Below, piece by piece: positions 1 through 7,861 of a stretch of 64,000 nt of DNA. Each line of letters opens with the position of its first letter. Position 1 is the stretch's first letter. The notes below the pieces were generated by a model that did not search any database, had not been told where the DNA came from, and saw only the letters and a program-made list of their open reading frames with translations. The stretch is from positions 29,719 through 93,718 of the forward strand of contig CAMDWA010000001.1 in NCBI GenBank assembly GCA_945877855.1, read 5' to 3'. This DNA is from Thermoflexus hugenholtzii JAD2. Lineage in GTDB: Bacteria; Chloroflexota; Anaerolineae; J036; Brachytrichaceae. A program made the translations under genes and the position numbers.

Positions 1-35
1 TGCGCAATAAAATGAGAAACACAAACTAGGAGATG

Positions 36-165
36 TGAGCCATGAGCTTTGAGCTTTGAGCCGTGAGCCATGACTCACGAACAGTTTTAGCTCAAGGCTC
101 AAGGTCACGGCTCACGGCTCATGGCTCATGGCTCATGGCTCATGGCTCACAGCCCAAAGCCCATC
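36..165. repeat. Inverted heptamer repeat locus (GAGCCAT type)
   Basis: Degenerate tandem heptamers of the form (T)GAGCCAT / GAGCTTT run rightward to about 100, then their complements (GGCTCAT, GGCTCAC) run to about 150, so the two halves can pair as a long hairpin. The right arm is open as a reading frame and produces a spurious N-terminal extension on pstB. It is one of at least 15 such loci in the window. Confidence 0.8.
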
Positions 166-174
166 ATAAAAAAC

Positions 175-993
175 ATGCTATCAATCAACTCTCAATCAAA
201 AACCGTAAATGCTGACCCCAAGGTTCAGAAAATGTTGGCAGAGAATGCCAGTATTTTTTATGGCGCATTTCGTGCTGTAGCCGATGTAACCTTGCCGGTG
301 CATGAACGCCAAATTACTGCCATCATTGGCCCCAGTGGCTGCGGCAAAAGCACATTGTTGCGGGCATTTAACCGTATGAATGACTTGGTGCAATCAGCGC
401 GGGTCGAAGGCAAAATTTTATTGGATGGCGACAATATTTATGCGCCGGATGTCGATGCTGTTGCTGTTCGGCGGCGGGTGGGTATGGTTTTTCAACGCCC
501 TAATCCCTTCCCAAAACCCATTTACGACAATGTGGCTTATGGTGTGCGGCTGGGCAACCCGCGCATCCCCAAACCCGAACTCGATGCGATCGTAGAACAG
601 AGTTTGCGTGGGGCGGCGTTATGGGATGAGGTGAAGGACAAGCTAAAGGAATCAGGCACGGCTTTGTCGGGCGGGCAGCAACAACGATTGTGTATTGCCC
701 GCGCTATTGCGGTGCAGCCTGATGTGTTATTAATGGATGAGCCATGCAGCGCTCTCGACCCCATTGCGACGATTAAAATTGAAGAATTAATGCAAACACT
801 CAAAGAGCGTTACACCATCATGATTGTGACGCATAATATGCAACAGGCGGCCCGCGCCAGCGATTACACCGTGATGATGATGATGCGCCCTGATCGCGCT
901 GGTGAGATGATCGAATTTGATCAAACTGAGCAGATTTTTACCAACCCGCGTGACAAACGCACCGAAGATTATGTTTCGGGCCGATTCGGCTAA
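175..993 (+). CDS. pstB: Phosphate ABC transporter ATP-binding protein PstB
   Basis: Cytoplasmic ATPase that powers high-affinity phosphate import through PstCA. Walker [10 protein letters not shown] lies near residue 52, the ABC signature LSGGQQQR and Walker [13 protein letters not shown] follow, and the H-loop is THNM. About 272 residues from this start is normal for PstB. The frame is open further upstream to 121, but those 18 residues are translated heptamer repeat ([10 protein letters not shown]), so I prefer the ATG at 175; the ATG at 232 is also possible. No Shine-Dalgarno sequence is visible. phoU follows on the same strand. pstS, pstC and pstA would lie to the left, outside the window. 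Confidence 0.95.
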   Translation: MLSINSQSKTVNADPKVQKMLAENASIFYGAFRAVADVTLPVHERQITAIIGPSGCGKSTLLRAFNRMNDLVQSARVEGKILLDGDNIYAPDVDAVAVRRRVGMVFQRPNPFPKPIYDNVAYGVRLGNPRIPKPELDAIVEQSLRGAALWDEVKDKLKESGTALSGGQQQRLCIARAIAVQPDVLLMDEPCSALDPIATIKIEELMQTLKERYTIMIVTHNMQQAARASDYTVMMMMRPDRAGEMIEFDQTEQIFTNPRDKRTEDYVSGRFG

Positions 994-1035
994 ATAAAAT
1001 TTAAATTTTAGAGTTTGATTGCGTGTTAAGACGGC

Positions 1036-1064
1036 TAATCTAAAATCTAAAATCTAAAATCACA
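1036..1064. repeat. Short heptamer array (ATCTAAA type)
   Basis: About four copies of ATCTAAA fill the space between pstB and the phoU start codon and end three bases before the ATG. The same heptamer recurs near 44230 and 50470. Confidence 0.75.
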
Positions 1065-1066
1065 AA

Positions 1067-1759
1067 ATGATTCCAGCAAAACGACCAATCCTAGATCAAG
1101 ATTTAGCATTGTTGCAAGACAATATTTTACGCATGGGCAGCATGGTTGAATCGATGACCGAAAAAGCCGTGCGAGCGCTCAAAGAGCGTAAGGTTGAGCT
1201 TGCCCGCGAGGTGCGCGCCGAAGAAAAAGTAGTCGATCAGTTGCGTTTAGATGTCGAAGAGGCTGGCATCCGCACTATTGCCACCCAGCAACCCTTAGCG
1301 AGTGACTTGCGCAAAATTATCGCCGCCACCCACATGGCGGTTGAGCTTGAGCGTATGGCTGATTATGCCAATGGCATCGCCAAAATCGTCATTCGTAGCA
1401 TCGATGAACCACTGCTAAAGCCCTTGATCGATATTCCACGTATGCAGTTTATTGTATGTGGTATGACGCATCGTGCCCTCGATGCTTATGTTAAAGAAGA
1501 TGCCAACTTGGCGCGGGCGGTGCAGGCCGAAGATGATGAGGTAGATGAGCTATATAAGCAGATTCTGCGCGAACTGGTCAGCTATATGAGCGAAGATGCG
1601 CGCACCATTTCACGTGCTATGAATTTATTGTTTGTGGCCCATAATCTTGAGCGTCTCGGCGACCGTGCTACCAATTTATGCGAGCGTGTTGTTTATGCCG
1701 TCACCGGCCAATTGCACGAGCCAAAGCCCAAGAAGTCGAGTATTGCGACGTTGGGGTAG
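1067..1759 (+). CDS. phoU: Phosphate signalling protein PhoU
   Basis: Helical regulator that links the Pst transporter to the PhoR sensor kinase and represses the Pho response when phosphate is plentiful. At 230 residues it matches the family. Two PhoU helical repeats are visible, each with an E/D-rich metal-binding segment (near VELERMADYANGIAK and NLERLGDRATNLCE). The order pstB-phoU is the classical one. The start ATG is directly preceded by an A-rich heptamer array and has no obvious ribosome-binding site. The last ~12 residues (PKPKKSSIATLG) look like an unstructured tail. Confidence 0.95.
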   Translation: MIPAKRPILDQDLALLQDNILRMGSMVESMTEKAVRALKERKVELAREVRAEEKVVDQLRLDVEEAGIRTIATQQPLASDLRKIIAATHMAVELERMADYANGIAKIVIRSIDEPLLKPLIDIPRMQFIVCGMTHRALDAYVKEDANLARAVQAEDDEVDELYKQILRELVSYMSEDARTISRAMNLLFVAHNLERLGDRATNLCERVVYAVTGQLHEPKPKKSSIATLG

Positions 1760-1774
1760 CTTTTAGGGTGATAA

Positions 1775-1860
1775 TGCCGATTTCACTATCTATCTTCCAT
1801 AGCGTAGATGTGGGGGGAGATAGTGAATCGGCCTTGTATTTTTTTTCGGAATTTGCTCTA
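1775..1860. repeat. 86-nt palindromic element, copy 1
   Basis: Starts TGCCGATTTCACTATC and returns as GATAGTGAATCGGCC, then a T-run and the tail GGAATTTGCTCTA. The same whole unit, including the tail outside the palindrome, recurs at 36566-36649. It begins 15 nt after the phoU stop codon. The stem is imperfect at the apex (AGCGTA region). It may act as a terminator, since it is followed by a T8 run. Confidence 0.8.
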
Positions 1861-1938
1861 AGCCGACTATAAAGAAACCCGCCAATGGATCGAGCGTTTG
1901 ATCGCGGAAGGATAGCGATTACAATAGGCTCGATTCAC

Positions 1939-2493
1939 ATGCAAGTAACTACCGGCAAGGCCAAGGGCCGCACCCTCTATTCTGTTCCCAGCGAAAATAC
2001 CCGACCGATTACGGATCGGGTGAAACAAGCGTTATTTAACATCATCGGCGATGACGTGCGTAATAGCACATGGCTCGATTTATTCGCCGGAACGGGCGCG
2101 GTGGGGATTGAAGCCCTGAGCCGAGGGGCCAAAAGTGTGATTTTTAACGACAAAGAATCGATTGCCGTTAAAACCATTCAAGCCAATTTGAGTATGTTGC
2201 AGCTTGAGGCCAACGCCCGTGTATTGCGGCTCGATGCGTTTGCACTCTTGGCAGGTCGCCCCTCAACCCGCTACGATTTTATTTATATTGCGCCGCCGCA
2301 AAATAAGGGGTTATGGTCGCGGGCGCTGATGACACTCGACCAAAATATTGGTTGGCTAAGCGATATTGGCTGTGCCGTTGTGCAAATTGACCCGCGTGAA
2401 TCGACCACGCTCGCCCTCACCAACCTCGAACTCAGCGACGAACGCCGCTATGGCAAAACGTTGCTGTGTTTTTATGATCAAATTAAGAAGTAG
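1939..2493 (+). CDS. rsmD: 16S rRNA (guanine966-N2)-methyltransferase RsmD
   Basis: Rossmann-fold SAM-dependent methyltransferase that modifies 16S rRNA during 30S assembly. It shows the RsmD N-terminus (GKAKGRTLYSVP, TRPITDRVKQALFNII) and the SAM loop LDLFAGTGAVGIEALSRGA. Motif IV is IAPPQ rather than the DPPY typical of the family, so the acidic residue is replaced by Ala. The frame is open to 1885, but the N-terminus matches the family only from the ATG at 1939, giving 184 residues. The stop codon lies inside the left arm of an inverted heptamer repeat. Confidence 0.85.
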   Translation: MQVTTGKAKGRTLYSVPSENTRPITDRVKQALFNIIGDDVRNSTWLDLFAGTGAVGIEALSRGAKSVIFNDKESIAVKTIQANLSMLQLEANARVLRLDAFALLAGRPSTRYDFIYIAPPQNKGLWSRALMTLDQNIGWLSDIGCAVVQIDPRESTTLALTNLELSDERRYGKTLLCFYDQIKK

Positions 2494-2525
2494 CAAGTGG
2501 CAGGTGGCAGGTGGCAGGTGCTAAG
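2487..2525. repeat. Heptamer repeat, left arm (partner at 7822-7860)
   Basis: Thirty-nine bases built on GTGGCAG/GTAGCAA heptamers and overlapping the rsmD stop. The reverse complement of 7822-7860 matches it at 35 of 39 positions. Elsewhere in the window such arms face each other across a few bases; here 5.3 kb separate them. Confidence 0.8.
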
Positions 2526-2537
2526 TATGCACTATTT

Positions 2538-2604
2538 GATGTGGCTCCCTAAAAGTGGAGTCACATCAGTGAACTTTATATCTAAATAACAGAAGTCCAC
2601 TGAT
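2538..2604. other. Overlapping hairpins at accessory-segment edge
   Basis: Two stems share bases. GATGTGGCTCC pairs with GGAGTCACATC (2538-2567, one mismatch). ATCAGTGAACTT pairs with AAGTCCACTGAT (2565-2604, one mismatch). They are mutually exclusive near 2565. They lie downstream of both rsmD and the minus-strand gene at 2673, so a bidirectional terminator is possible, though no T-run is present. They could also be an end of the inserted segment. Confidence 0.45.
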
Positions 2605-2672
2605 GTAAAAATATCGTCATTGTTGAACCGTGGTATTTGGGTGTCACATCACAATCCATCTGACATTCGACC

Positions 2673-3260
2673 CTAGTCGGCATCTGCCTCGTCGCCATAG
2701 TCATCATACAGGGGCAGGGAACCGAACTTGCCATCCCATTCCCGCTGCATGTGGCCAAGATATTTATCGCCATAAGAGGACTCATCCGAGGATTGCCAGA
2801 GGGATTCCTTTCCAATTCTTATTTCTTCCGCCGTTTGGTTTACATGTGAAATGCCATTTTTATGTTTAGCAGTTTTCACCCGAGACGATTCGAACTGGTC
2901 AGATTGGGGCGTTGGATTAGTCCGCTGCGGACATTTTGTCTGAATATGCTTTTCCAGACGATCAGGACGAACTGAAGCCATACAGTTAGGACATTTGACT
3001 AGGTCAATGCGATTGTGCCTGACTGGGCGGGACAATTCAGGTGATGGTTTGGATCGATTGGGCATATGCCGGGTCACAGCTGGCTGTTTGGGGACCATTC
3101 GATCGGAGTCTGGCTTATCAAGCTTCGCCTTGATTGGATTCATACTGCGAGTGTGGACTCCTGGGGGAATTTGATTCGATCTAGGTGCAGCAAACGTATT
3201 TCGTTTCTCCCCGGTGACGAATCCATATTCATCTAGTACGTATACGTGTGTTTTCTTCAT
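2673..3260 (-). CDS. Hypothetical protein with CCHC zinc finger
   Basis: 195 residues, not recognised as a named family. A central motif, CPNC at about 90 followed by RLEKHIQTKC, offers two Cys, one His and one more Cys as a probable single zinc finger. The N-terminal ~85 residues are basic and proline-rich and look disordered; the C-terminus is acidic and ends in DDYGDEADAD. It lies just downstream of the helicase on the same strand, 127 nt apart, inside the inserted segment. A nucleic-acid-binding partner of that helicase is a guess from context only. Confidence 0.6.
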   Translation of the reverse strand: MKKTHVYVLDEYGFVTGEKRNTFAAPRSNQIPPGVHTRSMNPIKAKLDKPDSDRMVPKQPAVTRHMPNRSKPSPELSRPVRHNRIDLVKCPNCMASVRPDRLEKHIQTKCPQRTNPTPQSDQFESSRVKTAKHKNGISHVNQTAEEIRIGKESLWQSSDESSYGDKYLGHMQREWDGKFGSLPLYDDYGDEADAD

Positions 3261-3353
3261 TTCTGTAACCCTCTTCTACTAATATCGAGCAGCCAATAAG
3301 AACATTTTACATGAAATATAGTTTTGCCAGCTACTGGTGCTGTTAGCAGGTAT

Positions 3354-3386
3354 TGTTTGCTCGGTGTCCACCTGCCCAGCGAACAA
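3354..3386 (-). terminator. Possible terminator after the helicase gene
   Basis: TTGTTTGCTCGG and CCCAGCGAACAA form an imperfect stem immediately downstream of the minus-strand helicase stop codon at 3388. There is no good U-run, so confidence is low. Confidence 0.3.
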
Positions 3387-3387
3387 G

Positions 3388-6030
3388 TTACTGCAACCAG
3401 CTTAGTCGTCGCTTCCAGGTGCAGGTTGGGAAGTTAGCACAGCCAACAAACACGCTGGAACTTTGTTTGCCTTCAACGGGTCCACCACATTTTTCACACA
3501 CCTTGCCGGTTAAGCGGGCTAAGACGGTGGCATCGTTGGGCAGAAAACGGCGGCGGTGGTTGCAGGCTGGATTAGAACAGCATACACTTAAACCGCCATA
3601 TTCATTGTCGGCGTGGGTCAACGGTGATTTGCAGTTTGGACAATTGCCGTATAAGCCATTGTCAGCCAAGATCTCTGGGGTCTGGATCGGAATCTTGATG
3701 GTGTTAGGGGGCACCAGCTCGATCAAACCGTAGAGTGTCTTAATCATTTCGGTGTGTTGAATATGGATTGCGCCTGCATTTGGATCATTTGGGTCAGTAA
3801 ACAGCCAAAGTGATTTTCGATCAATTGCAACCAAGCCAGAACGAATGTTTGATTTGGCTTTGAGAAATACGATTGCCGAGACTGGATGCTGCTGATTATC
3901 TGGCTGAGGCGCAGCCACGTAGACTCTGGTCCCGCTAGCCGCACGCATTTTTAACATATGCACTTGGAAACTTTGCTGCGACAGGGCTTGTGGCCAAACG
4001 ATTGCAATTTCCTCAGTTGCTTTTTCTAGGGCGTTTACGAGGCTTTGGTCGGCAATTCGCCGGGTTGGGAATACGGTGCCCAATGCGGATATGAGATTGA
4101 CACAGGATTGCCAGTCCATTTTGGTATATGTGCCTTTAGAACTCATAAGATCAAACGTAATTGTCATGGCGCTATCGGGTAGATTTTGATGCAAATAGTC
4201 AAGATGCCCGATGGCGATGAACTTGCTCTTGGCACGACTGACTGCCACATTCATCAGACGCGCAGTAGTGCTTTCCATATCGCCAGTTGACAATTTGCCG
4301 GGACGTTTTGGGGGGGCTTCGACGGCATCAAAAATGACCATATCGCATTCAGAGCCTTGATATTTGTGAACCGTAGCAACCCGCACCTGCTGGCTTAATT
4401 TTGTGTCGCGTAATAAACGATTGATGAGTCTTGCCTGGGCGTTATATGGCGTGATGATGGCAACCGGGTTTTGCCCGTCCGGATGCGGTTTTCCACTGGA
4501 GCGAATTGCTTCCCGGGCAAGGGCAACGCACATCAGGGCTGTAAGGATATTGAATCGACTTCCGCCAAAGGCCTCGCTGAAGCAGAAGGCGTTCAGGTTG
4601 GATGTGTCAATGGTGAGCACGGCTTTCTGTGAGCTGGGCGCAATACTCGCAATAAAGCCTTGGTTATTGACAACCTCGACTGTATTCGTCAACCGCTTGT
4701 AGTAGGATAGTTGATTGATGATTTGGCTGATATCTGGGTGCATACGGTATTGTTCGCGCAGCATGACCAAACGACGATCTTCTCGTCCTTGGGCAACGGC
4801 CTCAGCAATCCTGGCGTGCTGAAAAATATCGGTCGAAAGCCACTGCACGGCCTTGGGTGTTTCGGCTAGACTAATCGGCGGTAATTGCTTGAAATCGCCA
4901 AAAATGGCGACACGTTTAGTGGCTAGACTGGCCAGAAAAGCAGCCTGCGGAATACTGGCCATACTTGCTTCATCGAGTATGACGTTGTCAAATGTCCGCG
5001 CATAAATGCTGTCGTCGATGGCGGCTTTGGAGAGGGTAGCGATGACGAGTTTTGCATCTGTCAACAGCACTTTTTCAGCCGCTCGAATCAGCTCGAGAAT
5101 TTGATTTCGTTGTTGCTTAATCTGGTTCAGTTGGTCCGGAATCGCGTCTTTTTCGGTTAGGGTTAGTTTTGCTTGGCTAAGCTGTTTGTGGAGGGTGGCT
5201 TTTTGCTTTTCCAAGGACTCAAGCTCTTGGATTAGCTTTGGTTGTCGTTGTGCCATGATAGTACGGGATGACAACATTTCATAATTATTCACCTCAGACA
5301 GAATCGGAATGCCGGCGCGGATACATTTGCCATCAAGATAGATTGCCTGATCGGTCAAATGTAGGGCGGTGTTAAGTGTGGCAACATCAACAGCAGTATT
5401 ACTGTGGGCAGCAATTAATACGGATTCGCCCTGTTGCAGCAGGGTGGCCGCCACAACACCCAGCGTCCTGGTCTTGCCTGTACCGGGCGGGCCCCAGATG
5501 AAGGACAGGTCTTGGCCAAGTATGGTTGTCAATGATTTGTTTTGCAGTGGATTTAGAGTGTTGGGCGGCAGCCAACGATTTGCGTGGGCGGGCTGCCGGG
5601 TCACACCCATCGCATCGTGCCCACGCAGCATCCGAAGTAACACCGGGTTTCTGGCATCACTGCCAAGAGTGGGGATTGCACCCAAGCGCAATTGGAGTTG
5701 TTCCAGGAGAAACCAGGGTCGGGCATACAGTCGGATCTCATCGAGGGAATCGCCCAAATGTTCATCGACACCGATAACAAGGTCGAAACCGTGTGACGAA
5801 ACCAGGTGTCCTTCGTGTCGCTTGCCGCGATACTCGACCTCTATGGGTGAGCCGTCAAGTATCCGCACTTCGGAGTCACAGGTAAACACGTATAGGTATT
5901 CCGATTTCTTACCCAGATAAATTCCGCCCACGGCTATGACAGGCGCAGTATGTTTATGTTTTGCTTGTTTTATTTCTTCGTCTAGTGCTTGATTAAACTG
6001 ATATACGAAGCTGTCAAGTGAGGTAGCCAT
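3388..6030 (-). CDS. UPF1/DNA2-like SF1 helicase with zinc fingers
   Basis: 880-residue superfamily 1 helicase. In order: a ~110-residue beta-rich N-terminal domain; motif I GPPGTGKT; a coiled-coil-like insertion around 275-325 (LEKQKATLHKQLSQ); motif II LDEASMASIP; motif III GDFKQLPP; motif IV EQYRMHP; motif V HKYQGSECDMVIFD; motif VI NVAVSRAKSKF. After residue ~655 comes a region resembling a phospholipase-D fold (EIAIVWPQ to LVAIDRKSLWLF), but the HxK part of the HKD motif is missing. The C-terminus has two zinc modules: CPNC with CC-CNHRR, and a topoisomerase-type KVCEKCGGP to CANFPTCTW finger. Helicases of this build are frequent in defence and mobile islands; the function here is unknown. 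Confidence 0.8.
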   Translation of the reverse strand: MATSLDSFVYQFNQALDEEIKQAKHKHTAPVIAVGGIYLGKKSEYLYVFTCDSEVRILDGSPIEVEYRGKRHEGHLVSSHGFDLVIGVDEHLGDSLDEIRLYARPWFLLEQLQLRLGAIPTLGSDARNPVLLRMLRGHDAMGVTRQPAHANRWLPPNTLNPLQNKSLTTILGQDLSFIWGPPGTGKTRTLGVVAATLLQQGESVLIAAHSNTAVDVATLNTALHLTDQAIYLDGKCIRAGIPILSEVNNYEMLSSRTIMAQRQPKLIQELESLEKQKATLHKQLSQAKLTLTEKDAIPDQLNQIKQQRNQILELIRAAEKVLLTDAKLVIATLSKAAIDDSIYARTFDNVILDEASMASIPQAAFLASLATKRVAIFGDFKQLPPISLAETPKAVQWLSTDIFQHARIAEAVAQGREDRRLVMLREQYRMHPDISQIINQLSYYKRLTNTVEVVNNQGFIASIAPSSQKAVLTIDTSNLNAFCFSEAFGGSRFNILTALMCVALAREAIRSSGKPHPDGQNPVAIITPYNAQARLINRLLRDTKLSQQVRVATVHKYQGSECDMVIFDAVEAPPKRPGKLSTGDMESTTARLMNVAVSRAKSKFIAIGHLDYLHQNLPDSAMTITFDLMSSKGTYTKMDWQSCVNLISALGTVFPTRRIADQSLVNALEKATEEIAIVWPQALSQQSFQVHMLKMRAASGTRVYVAAPQPDNQQHPVSAIVFLKAKSNIRSGLVAIDRKSLWLFTDPNDPNAGAIHIQHTEMIKTLYGLIELVPPNTIKIPIQTPEILADNGLYGNCPNCKSPLTHADNEYGGLSVCCSNPACNHRRRFLPNDATVLARLTGKVCEKCGGPVEGKQSSSVFVGCANFPTCTWKRRLSWLQ

Positions 6031-6292
6031 AGCGAATTAGTTGCAAAGTTGAATAAGAAAATAAAGATGTTTTCGAAGGCACAAGAATTACGCACGTTTT
6101 CATCACGGTGACTATCGGGAATGGAGCGAAGGCAAAAATTTTTATGCATAGCACGCTTTACTTTTTAGATGGACGCTGGACTTTCTCATCAACAACTGAT
6201 GAAGGCGACCGAGTTGATCGGCACAAGAGTAGCCTCTTTAGTCAATTTGGGCAAGTAGGCAACCGCCCGATTAAGGCTGTCATTCTGAAGGA
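6031..6292. other. Intergenic region upstream of the helicase
   Basis: About 260 bases between the helicase start and the IS. A 62-codon frame beginning at 6108 is open, but its last codons come from an interspersed repeat that the IS has split, and I see no family in it. The helicase promoter (minus strand) must lie here; I could not pick a convincing -35/-10 pair. Confidence 0.4.
6282..6292. repeat. Target-site duplication, left copy
   Basis: ATTCTGAAGGA directly abuts the left terminal inverted repeat and is repeated exactly at 7731-7741 beyond the right end. Confidence 0.9.
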
Positions 6293-7730
6293 CTGATCGT
6301 TTACGAACATTTGTGCATGCTCAGGAATCATCTTGAATCAACCGAGCACCCTCAGCCCAAAGCAAGAGCTGTTGCCAACCGCGCCAAATCGTGCGCCAAC
6401 CCGGCGGATGCTGACGCGGATTGGCAACATAACCGCCCAAACGCGCAACCAACAACCAAAATTCACTCACTGCAATAGTGATAGACACTCTAAACCGTGC
6501 CATGATCAAACGTAACATCACCGGATCAACCACTTGCTGGGCTGGGAGGTCTGGTGCATTGCGTGCAATCTGTCGCATTTGTAGCAAATGAACCGCGATC
6601 GGTAATGCAAAACCGAGTAGGTTTTGTAAGTCTCGCCCATCGTCCAATTGGCTGCTTTCAACTTTGCACCCCGTCTTTAGACACATATGAAAATCTTTAA
6701 TCATCCAACGGCATTCATAGTAACTGATCACACGTTTTGCATCTTCCGCGCTTTGCACCTGCAAACTCGTAAGTAAAATCCATTCAACCGCCTCGACATT
6801 GGCTGGCGGATTCACTTCCCATACACGCACTACACACGCTACGATGGGCTGTTGTTCTATGGCTGATTGCGGCGCTTTAATTTCTACCGCACTCCAGCTC
6901 ACCACTAGCTTGGCTTTTCGTTTCGGATGCTTGCTGCTTGCATCTACTTCTACCTCATAAGCCGGGTAACTTTCATTGGCCGGCAAACCACGCGCATAAT
7001 CTAACAATCGCGTTTCGGTATCTTGATTTAATGCACGATTGACCTTGGCTCGTAGCACGAATCCCATCCCATGTTCCTGACAACTTCGCATATGTTCATA
7101 GATATCGCTCTCTCGATCACTTACATTAATCCATTGGCTTGACTCATGAGGATTTCCTCCTATCGCTTTCACCCCGTTTTCCCATACACGGCCTTCTGTC
7201 CCCTTGTGTCTTCTTTCTCGATCTAGGCCACCTCTTTTTTCTGACCGCACGATCATTTCAACGTAACCTAAGCCCAAAACGTGTCGTTGGTCTGCTTCGA
7301 CTGCCAATACACTCCCCATGATTAGTCCATGTTGACCTTTATAACAGCTTATGCCGCCTAAGTTTTTGGTGTGTTGGTGTGTAGTGAAATCTAACATCGT
7401 TTTATCATGAATAAACAACACCACTTTTTTCTTAGCCGCTGCGCTTAATGTATGTCTCAGATGTGGCTCAAGTAGCTGTTTCATTGTGATTCGACGACTA
7501 TTTATTAAGCGATATGCTGCTGCCAGTTTGTCGGGTGATGCCAGTTGTTGGGGCAGACTGGCTTCAGGCTTTATCACCATATGTTGCCCTATTTCAACGG
7601 CTCGTGCGGTGCGTAATACGTTGTTGAGTTTGCATTCTCCCCACTGTTCTTTTGCCCATTCGAGGTTATCTATCATATTGCGCCTATTCTTTCACGCTTT
7701 GCCGTCGTACATTTGTTCGTAAACGATCAG
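6293..7730. mobile_element. Complete IS4-family insertion sequence
   Basis: A 1438-bp element bounded by terminal inverted repeats beginning CTGATCGTTTACGAACA (17 perfect bases, 20 of the first 22) at 6293 and, inverted, at 7730. An exact 11-bp direct duplication, ATTCTGAAGGA, flanks it, so the ends are certain and the insertion has not decayed. It contains one gene on the minus strand, the transposase. It sits inside an interspersed repeat, not inside a recognisable gene. Confidence 0.92.
6321..7676 (-). CDS. IS4-family (Tn5-like) transposase, Glu site altered
   Basis: 451 residues, full length for the family. DDE-type RNase H fold: first Asp in FIHDKTMLDFT, second in VSDRESDIYEHM. The C-terminal IS4 signature Y-x2-R-x3-E-x6-K is present as YECRWMIKDFHMCLK, with Lys (codon at 6696-6698, residue 327) where the catalytic Glu belongs. 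AAA differs from GAA by one transition. The next residue is Asp, as in many relatives, so the catalytic acid itself seems lost. N-terminal helical DNA-binding features (LASPDKLAAAYRLINSR) are intact. The protein is probably unable to transpose its own copy. Confidence 0.9.
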   Translation of the reverse strand: MIDNLEWAKEQWGECKLNNVLRTARAVEIGQHMVIKPEASLPQQLASPDKLAAAYRLINSRRITMKQLLEPHLRHTLSAAAKKKVVLFIHDKTMLDFTTHQHTKNLGGISCYKGQHGLIMGSVLAVEADQRHVLGLGYVEMIVRSEKRGGLDRERRHKGTEGRVWENGVKAIGGNPHESSQWINVSDRESDIYEHMRSCQEHGMGFVLRAKVNRALNQDTETRLLDYARGLPANESYPAYEVEVDASSKHPKRKAKLVVSWSAVEIKAPQSAIEQQPIVACVVRVWEVNPPANVEAVEWILLTSLQVQSAEDAKRVISYYECRWMIKDFHMCLKTGCKVESSQLDDGRDLQNLLGFALPIAVHLLQMRQIARNAPDLPAQQVVDPVMLRLIMARFRVSITIAVSEFWLLVARLGGYVANPRQHPPGWRTIWRGWQQLLLWAEGARLIQDDS

Positions 7731-7741
7731 ATTCTGAAGGA
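7731..7741. repeat. Target-site duplication, right copy
   Basis: ATTCTGAAGGA, identical to 6282-6292, immediately outside the right inverted repeat of the IS. Confidence 0.9.
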
Positions 7742-7800
7742 GCCGCAGCGCCGCGAGTAATCTTGCACCGTTACAGAATCTCGGCCCAACATACGCTTGC
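7731..7800 (-). repeat. Interspersed repeat split by the IS
   Basis: Joining 7731-7800 to the bases left of 6293 and reading the minus strand gives AGATTCTGTAACGG, GCAAGATTACTCGC, then CTCCTTCAGAATGACA. This resembles the imperfect-palindrome repeat with core AGATTCCTCGC...GGAATGACA seen dispersed in many environmental bacterial genomes. The family assignment is from memory and is only suggestive. Confidence 0.4.
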
Positions 7801-7821
7801 CGCGCATCATACGCACAGATT

Positions 7822-7860
7822 CTTAGCACTTGCCACCTGCCACTTGCTACCTGCTACTTC
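7822..7860. repeat. Heptamer repeat, right arm (partner at 2487-2525)
   Basis: CTTAGCACTTGCCACCTGCC and following bases are complementary to 2487-2525 at 35 of 39 positions and end one base before the minus-strand amidohydrolase stop codon. Without the intervening 5.3 kb, rsmD and the amidohydrolase would converge on a hairpin like those elsewhere in the window. Confidence 0.8.
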
Positions 7861-7861
7861 T

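Noticed and set aside
121..174. N-terminal extension of PstB ([10 protein letters not shown]...)
   Set aside because: It is translated heptamer repeat, not conserved PstB sequence.
6108..6296. A 62-codon frame upstream of the IS
   Set aside because: It has no family, its last codons lie in an interspersed repeat, and excision of the IS would change its end. Not convincing as a gene.
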